The notes under the pieces are model-generated. The model was not told the DNA's origin. It made no database searches and was given only the letters and a program-made list of their open reading frames with translations. Positions 50,841 through 60,688 of a stretch of DNA of 64,000 bases are shown in pieces; the first letter of the stretch is position 1; the number at the start of each line of letters is the position of its first letter. The stretch is from Mycobacterium hubeiense (GTDB lineage Bacteria; Actinomycetota; Actinomycetes; Mycobacteriales; Mycobacteriaceae): contig NZ_PIZU01000001.1 of assembly GCF_002838065.1 (NCBI RefSeq), positions 62,001 to 126,000 of the forward strand, in the 5' to 3' direction. The position numbers and the translations under genes were made by a program.

Positions 50841-52178
50841 GTGACTCTGGGCAGCGTGGCACCAGCGACCGGTGCCGAGTGGATAGGTCAGCCGCAACAC
50901 CAGGAACTCGATCCCCTGTCGCGGCCGCTGCTGCCGTCCAAGGACCCTTTCTACGAGCCGCCACCCGGCTTCGAACACGCTCATCCCGGTACGGTGCTGC
51001 GCTCCCGCGACGTCGAACTGGCGTTTCTCGGGCTGGTCCCGCAGAAGTTCACCGCCACGCAGCTGCTGTACCGCACCACGGACCTCAATGGTGCACCGCA
51101 GGCCACCGTCACCACGGTGATCGTGCCGGCCGAACGCGCCACGGCCGGGTCCTGCCCGATCGTGTCCTACCAGTGCGCCATCGACGCGGTGGCCGACCGG
51201 TGTTTCCCGTCGTATGCGCTGCGCCGCGGCGCCAAGGCGGTGGGGGCCCTGGCGCAGCTGGAATTCTTTCTGATCGCGGCCGCGCTGGCCGAAGGCTGGG
51301 CGGTGTCGGTGCCCGATCATGAGGGGCCGCATGGCATTTGGGGCGCGCCGTTCGAACCGGGCTATCACATTCTGGACGGTGTTCGCGCCGCGCTGAACTG
51401 CGAGCGTCTGGAGCTGGCGCCGGATACGCCGATCGGCTTGTGGGGTTATTCCGGCGGCGGGCTGGCGTCGGCCTGGGCCGCCGAGGTGTACGGCGACTAC
51501 GCACCCGAACTCAACGTCGTCGGCGCGGTGCTCGGCTCCCCCGTCGGCGACCTGGGCAACACGTTCCGCCGGCTCAACGGCACCATCTTCTCGGGCTTGC
51601 CGGCGATGGTCGTCGCCGCGCTCACCCACGTGTATCCGGACCTCAATCGGATCATCGACGAGCACGCCACCGAAACCGGCAAGGCGATGCTGGCCCGGGC
51701 CGAGAAGATGACGACGGCGCACGCCGTGCTGCGGTGGATCTGGATGGACATGGGCAAGCTGGTCGACCAGCCGCTGGATCAGATCCTCGACACCCCCGAG
51801 GTGCAGCACGTCTTCGACAGCATCAAGCTGGGCACGACGGTGCCCACCCCGCCGGTGCTGATCGTGCAGGCCGTGCACGACCGCATTGTGTCCGTCGACG
51901 ACATCGACGAACTCACGGAGACCTATTGCAGCGGCGGGGCGAACGTCACCTACCACCGCGACATGTTCAGCGAGCACATGCTGCTGCACCCGATGTCGGC
52001 GCCGATGGCGTTGCGCTGGCTGACCGACCGCTTCAACGACCGGCCGCTCTCCGAGCACCTGGTGCGGACGAAATGGCCGACGCTGCTGAACCCCATCACC
52101 TATGTGGGCATGGCCCGGCTGGTGAACATCGCGGCGAAGGTCGTCATGGGCCGGGCGGTGGAACGCCGTCCGCTGTGA
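50841..52178 (+). CDS. Lipase-family (secretory lipase-like) alpha/beta hydrolase, Rv1592c-like
   Basis: 445 residues with a lipase fold: nucleophile Ser204 in GYSGGG, an acidic residue in VQAVHDRIV and a histidine in SEHMLLH. An N-terminal region rich in proline (residues 25-50, [20 protein letters not shown]) is typical of this family, but no clear signal peptide is visible, unlike secreted fungal members. Substrate unknown. The start is GTG at 50841; no good ribosome binding site. Its 3' end overlaps the convergent DUF2567 gene by 35 nt. Confidence 0.87.
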   Translation: MTLGSVAPATGAEWIGQPQHQELDPLSRPLLPSKDPFYEPPPGFEHAHPGTVLRSRDVELAFLGLVPQKFTATQLLYRTTDLNGAPQATVTTVIVPAERATAGSCPIVSYQCAIDAVADRCFPSYALRRGAKAVGALAQLEFFLIAAALAEGWAVSVPDHEGPHGIWGAPFEPGYHILDGVRAALNCERLELAPDTPIGLWGYSGGGLASAWAAEVYGDYAPELNVVGAVLGSPVGDLGNTFRRLNGTIFSGLPAMVVAALTHVYPDLNRIIDEHATETGKAMLARAEKMTTAHAVLRWIWMDMGKLVDQPLDQILDTPEVQHVFDSIKLGTTVPTPPVLIVQAVHDRIVSVDDIDELTETYCSGGANVTYHRDMFSEHMLLHPMSAPMALRWLTDRFNDRPLSEHLVRTKWPTLLNPITYVGMARLVNIAAKVVMGRAVERRPL

Positions 52179-52776
52179 CCGGCGGAGCCAGCGTGGCCTG
52201 CTCGACCGGCGGCCAGGCGCCGAGGTCATCGCGTGCCGTTGACACCGCGATCAGGGCGTAGACCAGCGCTGCCGTCGCCGCGGGCAGCAGGATTGTTGCG
52301 GCGACCTGTAACGGCGAATGCCCGAAGAACACCGGCGGGGCCTCGGTCACGTAGTGCACGCGGTTTTCGGGCGACACCGGCGCAGCAGCAACGTCGATGA
52401 CCCCGTAGCGCCAGCGCACCAGGACCGCGCCCACGCCGGCCGCCGCCGCAGCGCCCGCCGCGCAGCCGAGCGTCAACGCGACGACGATCACCGGGCCGCG
52501 ATGAGCCCGCCACTGCCACAGCAGCACCCCCGCCACCACGGCCAGCACGCCGAGCATGCCCACCATCAGAAACGCCGCGACGAAGAAGTGGTCGGCCTCG
52601 TTGCCGAGGTAGGCGCGGATGCGGTCGCCGTCGCGGGTGAGCGCCACGACGCCGTGGATCGGCGGCGCCAGCCACGCCCACAGGGCGCCAACCAGTGCAC
52701 CGGCCACGGTCAATCCGACGACGGCGATCAGCGCCGCACGTCTCCGCGAAATGCTCGGCGGCGCAAGGTCATTCAT
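52144..52776 (-). CDS. DUF2567 membrane protein (Rv1591-like)
   Basis: 210 residues with four membrane helices (about 14-36, 66-86, 92-118, 158-178) and an extracytoplasmic loop after the first. Function unknown. Its ATG overlaps the bsaP stop by 4 nt (ATGA), placing it third in a bioB-bsaP operon. A link to biotin is possible but untested. Confidence 0.83.
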   Translation of the reverse strand: MNDLAPPSISRRRAALIAVVGLTVAGALVGALWAWLAPPIHGVVALTRDGDRIRAYLGNEADHFFVAAFLMVGMLGVLAVVAGVLLWQWRAHRGPVIVVALTLGCAAGAAAAAGVGAVLVRWRYGVIDVAAAPVSPENRVHYVTEAPPVFFGHSPLQVAATILLPAATAALVYALIAVSTARDDLGAWPPVEQATLAPPVTADGVPPPGP

Positions 52777-52964
52777 TTCTGCTCAAGATCTTTTGAATCC
52801 TGCACACCATGGCGCGAGCACTTCGCCGACCAGCCGTCCGGACGCACCTGCACGATCATCCGCCGGCCGCATTCGGCGCAGAACCGGGGCGGCTCCAGGC
52901 CGAGCTGTGCGGCGGTCGGAACGGTGCCGCCGTCCGGTTCGCCGGTGTAGACGTTGTACGCCAT
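52773..52964 (-). CDS. bsaP: Biotin synthase auxiliary protein BsaP
   Basis: 63 residues. Cys29-x-x-Cys32 (FCAECGRRM) and Cys49 (AKCSRHG) suggest a bound iron-sulfur cluster. It corresponds to the small mycobacterial protein (Rv1590 in M. tuberculosis) reported as needed for BioB to work. The ATG at 52964 lies 10 nt after the bioB stop and its own stop overlaps the DUF2567 start. It is short enough to be missed by automatic annotation. Confidence 0.88.
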   Translation of the reverse strand: MAYNVYTGEPDGGTVPTAAQLGLEPPRFCAECGRRMIVQVRPDGWSAKCSRHGVQDSKDLEQK

Positions 52965-52974
52965 GCCATCCGTT

Positions 52975-53970
<996 letters not shown>

Positions 53971-53988
53971 CTAGTCGTCCTCTCGTCT

Positions 53989-54001
53989 TGAACGGTGTTC
54001 A
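53989..54001. promoter_or_regulatory. BioQ box between bioB and bioQ
   Basis: TGAAC-GGT-GTTCA, a perfect 13-bp palindrome of the BioQ type. On the bioB strand it is preceded directly by TAACCT, a likely -10 box. On the bioQ strand TAGGGT (54005-54010) lies 6 nt before the GTG start. Confidence 0.88.
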
Positions 54002-54016
54002 GGTTAGGGTATTGGC

Positions 54017-54583
54017 GTGCAGCTCCACAAACGCGACGTGGTCGATGCGGCGACCACCCTGCTGGACACCTACGGCATCGCGGACTTGACGATGCGCCGG
54101 CTGGCCCGTGAGCTCAACGTCTCGCCCGGCGCGCTGTACTGGCACTTCGCCAACAAACAGGAGCTTCTCGGCGCCATCGCCGACCGGATTCTGGACGGCG
54201 TGCCGTCCGCGACGGGCATCGTGGACGTCTGCAATCTCCTGCGTGACGCGCTGTTGTCGCACACCGACGGGGCTGAGCTGGTGTCCGCGAGCTTCGCGGC
54301 GGGCCAGTCGTCGGCGATGACGGGCGTGCTGGCCCGGCTCACCGATGCGGCCGCGGAGGCGGGACTGGACCCGTCGCACGCCGAGCTGGCCGCCCGCACG
54401 GTCGTCTACTACGTGCTGGGGTTCACCGCCGACGAGCAGTCCCGGCTGCAGTGGGACGCCGCCGGCGCCGATCTTCCCGACGAGCAGTCGGTGCTGACGG
54501 ACGACGCCAACGCGCGGTTCCGATTCGGTGTCGACCTGCTCGTCAACGGCATCGGGGTCGCGCACCGCGTGAACGTCGGATAG
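54017..54583 (+). CDS. bioQ: TetR-family biotin repressor BioQ
   Basis: 188 residues. The helix-turn-helix (about 8-55) contains LTMRRLARELNVSPGALYWHFANKQEL; the C-terminal helical domain is ligand-binding or dimerising. Position opposite bioB and the two matching palindromes in this window identify it as BioQ, the repressor of biotin genes in M. smegmatis and corynebacteria. GTG at 54017, 6 nt after TAGGGT, suggests a leaderless transcript and autoregulation. Confidence 0.9.
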   Translation: MQLHKRDVVDAATTLLDTYGIADLTMRRLARELNVSPGALYWHFANKQELLGAIADRILDGVPSATGIVDVCNLLRDALLSHTDGAELVSASFAAGQSSAMTGVLARLTDAAAEAGLDPSHAELAARTVVYYVLGFTADEQSRLQWDAAGADLPDEQSVLTDDANARFRFGVDLLVNGIGVAHRVNVG

Positions 54584-54667
54584 CGCGGTCAGCTTCGCCG
54601 CAGCACGTGGTGGATTGCCGTCAACACACCACTGTCGGCCATGGCAGGCATCTCGCATCCTGGTAGA

Positions 54668-54687
54668 GGTTGAGCAGCAACTCAACC
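54668..54687. terminator. Hairpin between convergent bioQ and 2H phosphoesterase genes
   Basis: GGTTGAG and CTCAACC form a perfect 7-bp stem with a 6-nt loop. No U tract follows on either strand. Together with the larger hairpin 13 nt on it may form a two-way terminator. Confidence 0.45.
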
Positions 54688-54700
54688 GCGGCGCCGGATA

Positions 54701-54745
54701 TGAGCTTGTGTGCGAGGAACCGCCGAAATCTCGCACATAAGCTCA
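54701..54745. terminator. Long hairpin between convergent genes, probable bidirectional terminator
   Basis: Bases 54701-54716 pair with 54730-54745 over 16 positions, with a single G-T mismatch as DNA, around a 13-nt loop. It sits 16 nt beyond the end of the minus-strand gene and about 120 nt beyond bioQ. It could equally be a dispersed small repeat. Confidence 0.55.
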
Positions 54746-54760
54746 CGTTCGACGAATCTG

Positions 54761-55267
54761 TCAGATTGGATATTCGGCTTTGGTGTTGCCGTCCCAGCGG
54801 CGCAGCCCGATGAAGCTGCCGGCGATCTCCGAAGGCCGTCCCGCAATCCGCAGCGCCCGTCCGACCTGGTGGCCGTGCACCCGGCGCGCCAGCGTCGTGT
54901 GACCGGTCCACTGCCCGGGTAGGGAGTTCGCCATCGGCTCGGGCTGTGCGTGCGGCAGCGTCAGCCGATACACGTCGGCGTGCACGGCCAGCAGGTCCGC
55001 GGTCGGGACGATCAACCGGGTCAGAATCAGCTGAGACCGGCCAAATATCAGCGGCGCGCCGACGACACACCGCAATGGGAACCGACCAGCCAGCGACGCC
55101 AGCAGCGCGTCGACTTCGGGATCGATCTGCTGCGCGACAGTCAACGTCACATGGGGCCGGCTCGCCGGCGCCTGGCTGGGAATCCCGGCCTCCCGCAGGC
55201 CATCCCAGATGTGCCGGATCGCCGCCTCGGTGTCCGGGTCGAAGACCAATTCGACGGAGTGCACCAT
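54761..55267 (-). CDS. 2'-5' RNA ligase/2H phosphoesterase family protein
   Basis: 168 residues with two HxTx motifs, HVTL (about residue 39) and HTTL (about 122), the catalytic pair of 2H phosphoesterases acting on cyclic phosphates of RNA or nucleotides. Substrate unknown. The ATG at 55267 overlaps the bioD stop by 1 nt, so it is the last gene of the bioF-bioD transcript. Confidence 0.88.
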   Translation of the reverse strand: MVHSVELVFDPDTEAAIRHIWDGLREAGIPSQAPASRPHVTLTVAQQIDPEVDALLASLAGRFPLRCVVGAPLIFGRSQLILTRLIVPTADLLAVHADVYRLTLPHAQPEPMANSLPGQWTGHTTLARRVHGHQVGRALRIAGRPSEIAGSFIGLRRWDGNTKAEYPI

Positions 55268-55941
55268 CAGATCAGGCTCTCAACCCATTCCGAGTCGAAC
55301 GCCGCGGCGCTCATCGACTCGAAGTCGACGGCGCTCAACGACCCTGCACCCTCGGGTAGCACCGCCCGCACCGGCGCCAGTCTCGCCAGCGCCGCGCGGT
55401 TATCGACTTCAGTCACACCCGGCTGCGACGGCCAGGCGCCGATAACCAGTCCGGCACACGAAAGCCCTTGCGATGCAAGTGATTCCAACGTCAACGCGGT
55501 GTGGTTGAGCGTGCCCAGCCCCGGCCTGACGACGATCAGCACCGGTGCCGCCAACTCGACAGCCAGGTCGCGAAGCGTCGCCCCGCCGGCCCCGACTTCC
55601 ACGAGCAGACCGCCGGCGCCCTCCACCAGGGTCAGCCGTTTCGGCGCGTCGACCGCACGCACCGACGCCAGCAACTCGGCACGCGTCGGCAGCGCCATCC
55701 CGGCCCGTTCCGCCGCCGCCACGGGCGCCAATGGCTCGGGGTAACGCCATGACCCGTGCAGCTCGGAAACCCCGGAGAGCCGCCGCACATCGGCGAGGTC
55801 ATCGTCGACAGGGCTGCCGGTCTGCACCGGTTTGCACACCGCGACGTCAAGGCCCGTCAACCGCGCGTGACACGCCAGAGCGGCCGTCACGATCGTCTTG
55901 CCGACGCCCGTGTCGGTGCCCGTGACGACGAGAACGCTCAC
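55267..55941 (-). CDS. bioD: Dethiobiotin synthetase
   Basis: 224 residues. ATP-dependent ring closure of 7,8-diaminopelargonate with CO2. P-loop GTDTGVGKT at 8-16, catalytic Lys in CKPVQTG and [11 protein letters not shown] are visible. GTG at 55941 overlaps the bioF stop (GTGA). Confidence 0.95.
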   Translation of the reverse strand: MSVLVVTGTDTGVGKTIVTAALACHARLTGLDVAVCKPVQTGSPVDDDLADVRRLSGVSELHGSWRYPEPLAPVAAAERAGMALPTRAELLASVRAVDAPKRLTLVEGAGGLLVEVGAGGATLRDLAVELAAPVLIVVRPGLGTLNHTALTLESLASQGLSCAGLVIGAWPSQPGVTEVDNRAALARLAPVRAVLPEGAGSLSAVDFESMSAAAFDSEWVESLI

Positions 55942-57083
55942 GCGCGGGCAGCCGCCAGCACGTCAGTCAAAACCTCACGGGCCAAGCCAATTTCGTCGTC
56001 GGACAGCGACGCCCGCGCCGTCAGCCGCAGCCGGGAGGTCCCCGCCGGGACCGTCGGCGGGCGGAAACAGCCGACCCGCACGCCACGGTCCAGACAGGCG
56101 GTGGCGGCCTGCAACGCCACCTCGGGCTCGCCGAGAATCACCGAGACCACCGCCGAATCGGGCCGTTCGGCCCCGCACATCGACGCCAACGCCTCGGCGT
56201 GCTCCAGCACCGCCCGCGCCCGCCACGGCTCAGCGATCAGCACCCGTAGTGCGGCCCACGCCGCGCCGACCGCGGCCGGGGCCAGTCCGGTGTCGAAAAT
56301 GAAGGGCCGCGCCGCGTCAATCAGATGATCCCGCACGGCAATTGGGCCCAATACCACCCCACCCTGACTGCCCAGCGCTTTCGACAGTGTCGTCGTCATC
56401 ACGATGTCGGGCGCGCCGGCGAGTCCCACCTCATGGAGCAGACCGCGTCCTCCGTCGCCCCGCACACCGAGGCCGTGGGCCTCGTCGACGATCAGCAGCG
56501 CGCCATGCCGACGGCACACCTCGTGCAACGCGCGCAGCGGGGCGAGCACGCCGTCGGCCGAGAACACCGAGTCGGTGACGACGACTGCGCGCTCTTCATC
56601 GCGGGCGGCCAGCGCGGCCTCGACGGCGGAGACGTCCCGGTGCGGGGTCACCACCACTCGGGCCCGCGACAACCGGCACGCGTCAACCAGCGACGCGTGT
56701 GTCAACGCATCCGACACCAGCAGCGAACCGGGGCCCGACAGCGCGACGACCGCGCCCAGATTCGCGGTGTAGCCCGAGGAGAACACCAACGCCGACTCGG
56801 CGCCGACGAATTCGGCCAGCGCCGCTTCGAAGCCTTCGTGCAGTTCGGTGTTGCCGGTCACCAGCCGCGAGCCGCTCGAGCCGGCGCCCCAGGTGCGCAG
56901 TGCGGCGACCCCGCCGTCGATCACGTCGGGGTGCTGCGACAGACCCAGGTAGTCGTTGGAGGCCAGGTCCAGTTCGGCGCCGACGGGCGGGCGGGTGCGC
57001 AGCGATCGCCGCAGCCCGGCAGCGCGCCGCTGTGCCTCGACCTCGTCGAGCCAAGCCAGCGGGGATAGACCTGTGCGCGGCAC
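55938..57083 (-). CDS. bioF: 8-amino-7-oxononanoate synthase
   Basis: 381 residues, PLP enzyme condensing pimeloyl-thioester with alanine. PLP Lys235 lies in [23 protein letters not shown] and SNDYLGLS are typical. GTG at 57083 has GAAGGAG upstream. Its own promoter carries a BioQ box (57108-57120), so bioFD can be controlled separately from bioA. Confidence 0.95.
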   Translation of the reverse strand: MPRTGLSPLAWLDEVEAQRRAAGLRRSLRTRPPVGAELDLASNDYLGLSQHPDVIDGGVAALRTWGAGSSGSRLVTGNTELHEGFEAALAEFVGAESALVFSSGYTANLGAVVALSGPGSLLVSDALTHASLVDACRLSRARVVVTPHRDVSAVEAALAARDEERAVVVTDSVFSADGVLAPLRALHEVCRRHGALLIVDEAHGLGVRGDGGRGLLHEVGLAGAPDIVMTTTLSKALGSQGGVVLGPIAVRDHLIDAARPFIFDTGLAPAAVGAAWAALRVLIAEPWRARAVLEHAEALASMCGAERPDSAVVSVILGEPEVALQAATACLDRGVRVGCFRPPTVPAGTSRLRLTARASLSDDEIGLAREVLTDVLAAARA

Positions 57084-57107
57084 CCGGATACTCCTTCGGG
57101 GAGAACT

Positions 57108-57120
57108 TGAACGCCGTTCA
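57108..57120 (-). promoter_or_regulatory. BioQ box upstream of bioF
   Basis: TGAAC-GCC-GTTCA, a perfect 13-bp palindrome. On the bioF strand TAACCT directly precedes it, the same layout as the bioB promoter. It lies in the 52-nt gap between the bioA stop and bioF start. Confidence 0.87.
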
Positions 57121-57135
57121 GGTTAACGCACGCAC

Positions 57136-58455
57136 CTAGGCGAGCGCTCGGGCGACCGCGACCATCGCCGAGCTGATCTGCTCGATCTCGTCGGGCGTGC
57201 AGATATACGGCGGCATTGCGTACACGAGATTGCGGAACGGGCGCAGCCACACGCCGCTCTCCAACGCGGTCGCGGTGGCCACCCGCATATCGACCGGCCG
57301 CGCCATCTCGATCACCCCGATGGCGCCGAGCACCCGCACATCGGCCACACCCGGCAGCGCCCGCGCCGGTTCCAGACCCGCGCGCAACCCCGACTCGATT
57401 TGCATCACCCGCGCGCGCCAGTCACCACTCAACAGCAGCGAGATCGATGCCACCGACACCGCGCACGCCAGCGCGTTGGCCATGAACGTCGGGCCGTGCA
57501 TCAGCGCACCCGGCTCGCCGGAGCTGATGGTGTGCGCGATCCGCGTCGTGCACAGCGTCGCGGCCAGGGTGATGTAGCCGCCCGTCATCGCCTTGCCGAC
57601 GCACATGATGTCGGGCGTGACGCCGGCATGTTCGGCGGCGAACAACGCGCCGGTGCGGCCGAATCCGGTGGCGATCTCGTCGAAGATCAGCAACACGCCG
57701 TGACGATCACATGCGGCGCGCAGGTCGGACAGATAGCGCGGATCGTGAAAGCGCATCCCGCCCGCGCCCTGCACCACCGGTTCGACGATGACGGCGGCCA
57801 GCTCGTCGGCGTGCTCGGCCAGCTGCTTTTCGAATGCGTCGCTATAGGCCGGGTCGTAGTCACGAGGCACCGCCGGCGCGAACTCCTGATGCCACAGCAC
57901 GTCGGTCCACAGCGAGTGCATGCCGCCGTCGGGGTCGCACACGCTCATCGGGGTGAAGGTGTCGCCGTGGTAGCCGCCGCGCCACGTCATCAGCCGGTGC
58001 TTGTCGCGCCGGCCGATGCTGCGCCAGTACTGCAGGGCCATCTTGACGGCGACCTCGACCGACACCGAGCCCGAATCGCTGAAGAACACCGTCTCGAGCC
58101 CGTCCGGGGTGATCTGCACCAGCATCTGCGCCAGCCGGGCCGCGGGCTCATGGGTCAAGCCGCCGAACATGACGTGGTTCATGGTGGCGAGCTGGTCGGC
58201 GATCGCCTGATCCAGCACCGGGTGGCCGTGCCCGTGAATGGCGGTCCACCACGACGCCATGGCATCCAGCGCGTCGACGCGCCGCCCGTCGTCGATCAGC
58301 GTCAACCAGGCGCCCTTGGCGCCGACGGCGACCACCGGCGCCAGCGCCTCGGCTCCGATGGTGCTGTAGGGGTGCCAGATGTGGGCGGAGTCGATCGCCC
58401 TGATCTCATCGGGCGTCAACGCGGGCATGGAGAACGAGCGTAGTGCTTTGCTCAC
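57136..58455 (-). CDS. bioA: Adenosylmethionine-8-amino-7-oxononanoate aminotransferase
   Basis: 439 residues. Transfers the SAM amino group to make 7,8-diaminopelargonate. [52 protein letters not shown] and the PLP lysine in VGKAMTGGY are present. Start GTG at 58455 is uncertain; ATG at 58428 (MPALTPDEI) fits the family start better, and neither has a clear Shine-Dalgarno. No BioQ box is seen upstream. Confidence 0.94.
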   Translation of the reverse strand: MSKALRSFSMPALTPDEIRAIDSAHIWHPYSTIGAEALAPVVAVGAKGAWLTLIDDGRRVDALDAMASWWTAIHGHGHPVLDQAIADQLATMNHVMFGGLTHEPAARLAQMLVQITPDGLETVFFSDSGSVSVEVAVKMALQYWRSIGRRDKHRLMTWRGGYHGDTFTPMSVCDPDGGMHSLWTDVLWHQEFAPAVPRDYDPAYSDAFEKQLAEHADELAAVIVEPVVQGAGGMRFHDPRYLSDLRAACDRHGVLLIFDEIATGFGRTGALFAAEHAGVTPDIMCVGKAMTGGYITLAATLCTTRIAHTISSGEPGALMHGPTFMANALACAVSVASISLLLSGDWRARVMQIESGLRAGLEPARALPGVADVRVLGAIGVIEMARPVDMRVATATALESGVWLRPFRNLVYAMPPYICTPDEIEQISSAMVAVARALA

Positions 58456-58519
58456 ATCCGACGCCGCGTCACCTGCGACATGAGCGGCAGGGGGATCTTA
58501 GGTAAATTGACCGACGACC

Positions 58520-60688
58520 ATGATGACCCTCGCCCCTCCCCGGACGGCGCCCGCAACCAAATCCGGTTCCGTCCCGCGCGCCGTGATGGGGACCCGCAAC
58601 ACGGGCTTCTACCGGCATGACCTCGACGGCCTCCGCGGCATCGCGATCGCGCTCGTGGCGGTGTTTCACGTCTGGTTCGGCCGGGTTTCCGGCGGTGTCG
58701 ATGTCTTCTTGGCGTTGTCGGGCTACTTTTTCGGCGGCCGTCTGCTGCGTACCGCGCTCACGCCGGGCGCGCCGTTGTGGCCGCTGCCCGAAGTGACGCG
58801 ACTGGTGCGACGGTTGCTGCCGGCCCTGGTGGTGGTGCTCGCCGCCGCGGCGGTGCTGACCATCCTCGTTCAACCCGAGACGCGCTGGGAGACATTTGCT
58901 GATCAGAGTCTGGCGAGCCTGGGCTACTACCAGAACTGGGAACTGGCGAATACCGCTTCTGATTACCTTCGCGCCGGTGAGACGGTCAGCCCGCTGCAGC
59001 ACATCTGGTCGATGTCGGTGCAGGGCCAGTTCTATATCGCCTTCCTCGTTCTGATCTTCGGGTTCGCCTATCTCTTCCGTCGCCATCTCGGTCAGCACAT
59101 GCGGCCGGCACTGGTGGTGCTGTTGAGTTCGCTGACCATTGCGTCGTTCGTCTACGCGATCTTTGCTCACAACGCCGACCAGGCGACCGCGTACTACAAC
59201 AGCTTCGCCCGGGCGTGGGAGCTGCTGCTGGGCGCGCTGGTCGGCGCCCTGGTGCCGTATGTGCGGTGGCCGATGTGGTTGCGCACGACGGTGGCGGCGG
59301 TCGCGTTGGCGGCCATCCTGTCGTGTGGCGCGCTGATCGACGGCGTGCACGAATTCCCCGGGCCTTGGGCGCTGGTACCGGTCGGCGCCACCATGCTGCT
59401 CATCCTGTCCGCGGCCAATCGGCTGGGCGATCCCCACACCGGCGGGCGGCTGCCCGCGCCCAACCGGTGGCTGGCGGCCGCGCCGTTCGTATCCCTTGGG
59501 GCGATGGCGTATTCGCTGTATCTGTGGCATTGGCCGCTGCTGATCTTCTGGCTGTCCTACACGGGCGACTCGCGCGCGAATTTCTTCGAAGGCGCCGCCG
59601 TGCTGCTGGTATCCGGTGTGCTGGCCTGGTTGACGACGCGCTACATCGAGGAACCATTGCGAGCTCGTGGCCCCTCGGTTGCGGCTCCTGCCATTCCGCT
59701 GCGGGCGCGGCTGCGCCGGCCGACGATAGTGCTCGGCTCGATCGTGGCGCTGCTCGGGGTGGCGCTGACCGCGACCTCGTTCACCTGGCGTGAGCACGTG
59801 ACCGTGCAGCGCGCCAACGGCGACGAGTTGTCCGGGCTGCCCGCCCAGGACTATCCGGGCGCGCGGGCGCTGCTCGACCACGTGAAGGTGCCCAAGCTGC
59901 CGATGCGGCCCACGGTGCTGGAGGCCAAGAAAGACCTCCCGGTGACCACGACCGACGGATGCATCAGCGACTTCGACAGCGTCGAGGTGATCAACTGCAC
60001 CTACGGGGACAAGACCGCGCCCCGCACCATCGCGCTGGCCGGCGGATCGCACGCCGAGCATTGGGTCACCGCACTCGATCTGCTCGGCCAGCAACACAAC
60101 TTCAAGGTGGTGACCTACCTGAAGATGGGTTGCCCGTTGACCACCGAGAAGGTTCCGCTGGTGATGGGCGACAACCGGCCATACCCCAAGTGCCACACCT
60201 GGAATCAGCGGGTGATGGCCAAACTGATCGCCGACCGGCCAGATTTCGTGTTTACCACCTCGACGCGACCCTGGAACATCAAACCCGGTGACGTCATGCC
60301 GGGTACATACATCGGTGTCTGGAAAAAGTTTCAGGACAACAAGATTCCGGTGCTTGCGATGCGGGACACGCCGTGGATCGTGCGCAACGGCAAGCCCTAT
60401 TTCCCGGCGGACTGTCTCGCCGACGGCGGCGACACGATCTCCTGCGGGATCAAGCGATCGACCGTACTCTCAGAACGCAATCCCACGCTGGATTTCGTCG
60501 GCCGGTTCCCGCTGCTGAAGCCGCTCGACATGAGCGACGCGGTGTGCCGCCCGCATTACTGCCGAGCCGTGGAGGGAAATGTGTTGCTGTACCACGACTC
60601 TCATCATCTGTCCGCCACGTATATGCGCACCATGGCCGGTGAGCTGGGCCGTCAGATCGGCGCCGCCACCGGCTGGTGGACCGCCTGA
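58520..60688 (+). CDS. Acyltransferase-3 membrane protein with C-terminal SGNH-like domain
   Basis: 722 residues. The N-terminal acyltransferase domain (about 28-380) has RHDLDGLRG with the catalytic-type His50 nearby and about ten membrane helices. After an eleventh helix (about 402-422) an extracytoplasmic SGNH-like domain (about 430-722) carries GGSH (Ser510) and HDSHH (Asp693, His696). Such proteins O-acylate envelope glycans or lipids; substrate unknown. Matches Rv1565c by position. Its stop overlaps the treX start (TGATG). Confidence 0.9.
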   Translation: MMTLAPPRTAPATKSGSVPRAVMGTRNTGFYRHDLDGLRGIAIALVAVFHVWFGRVSGGVDVFLALSGYFFGGRLLRTALTPGAPLWPLPEVTRLVRRLLPALVVVLAAAAVLTILVQPETRWETFADQSLASLGYYQNWELANTASDYLRAGETVSPLQHIWSMSVQGQFYIAFLVLIFGFAYLFRRHLGQHMRPALVVLLSSLTIASFVYAIFAHNADQATAYYNSFARAWELLLGALVGALVPYVRWPMWLRTTVAAVALAAILSCGALIDGVHEFPGPWALVPVGATMLLILSAANRLGDPHTGGRLPAPNRWLAAAPFVSLGAMAYSLYLWHWPLLIFWLSYTGDSRANFFEGAAVLLVSGVLAWLTTRYIEEPLRARGPSVAAPAIPLRARLRRPTIVLGSIVALLGVALTATSFTWREHVTVQRANGDELSGLPAQDYPGARALLDHVKVPKLPMRPTVLEAKKDLPVTTTDGCISDFDSVEVINCTYGDKTAPRTIALAGGSHAEHWVTALDLLGQQHNFKVVTYLKMGCPLTTEKVPLVMGDNRPYPKCHTWNQRVMAKLIADRPDFVFTTSTRPWNIKPGDVMPGTYIGVWKKFQDNKIPVLAMRDTPWIVRNGKPYFPADCLADGGDTISCGIKRSTVLSERNPTLDFVGRFPLLKPLDMSDAVCRPHYCRAVEGNVLLYHDSHHLSATYMRTMAGELGRQIGAATGWWTA

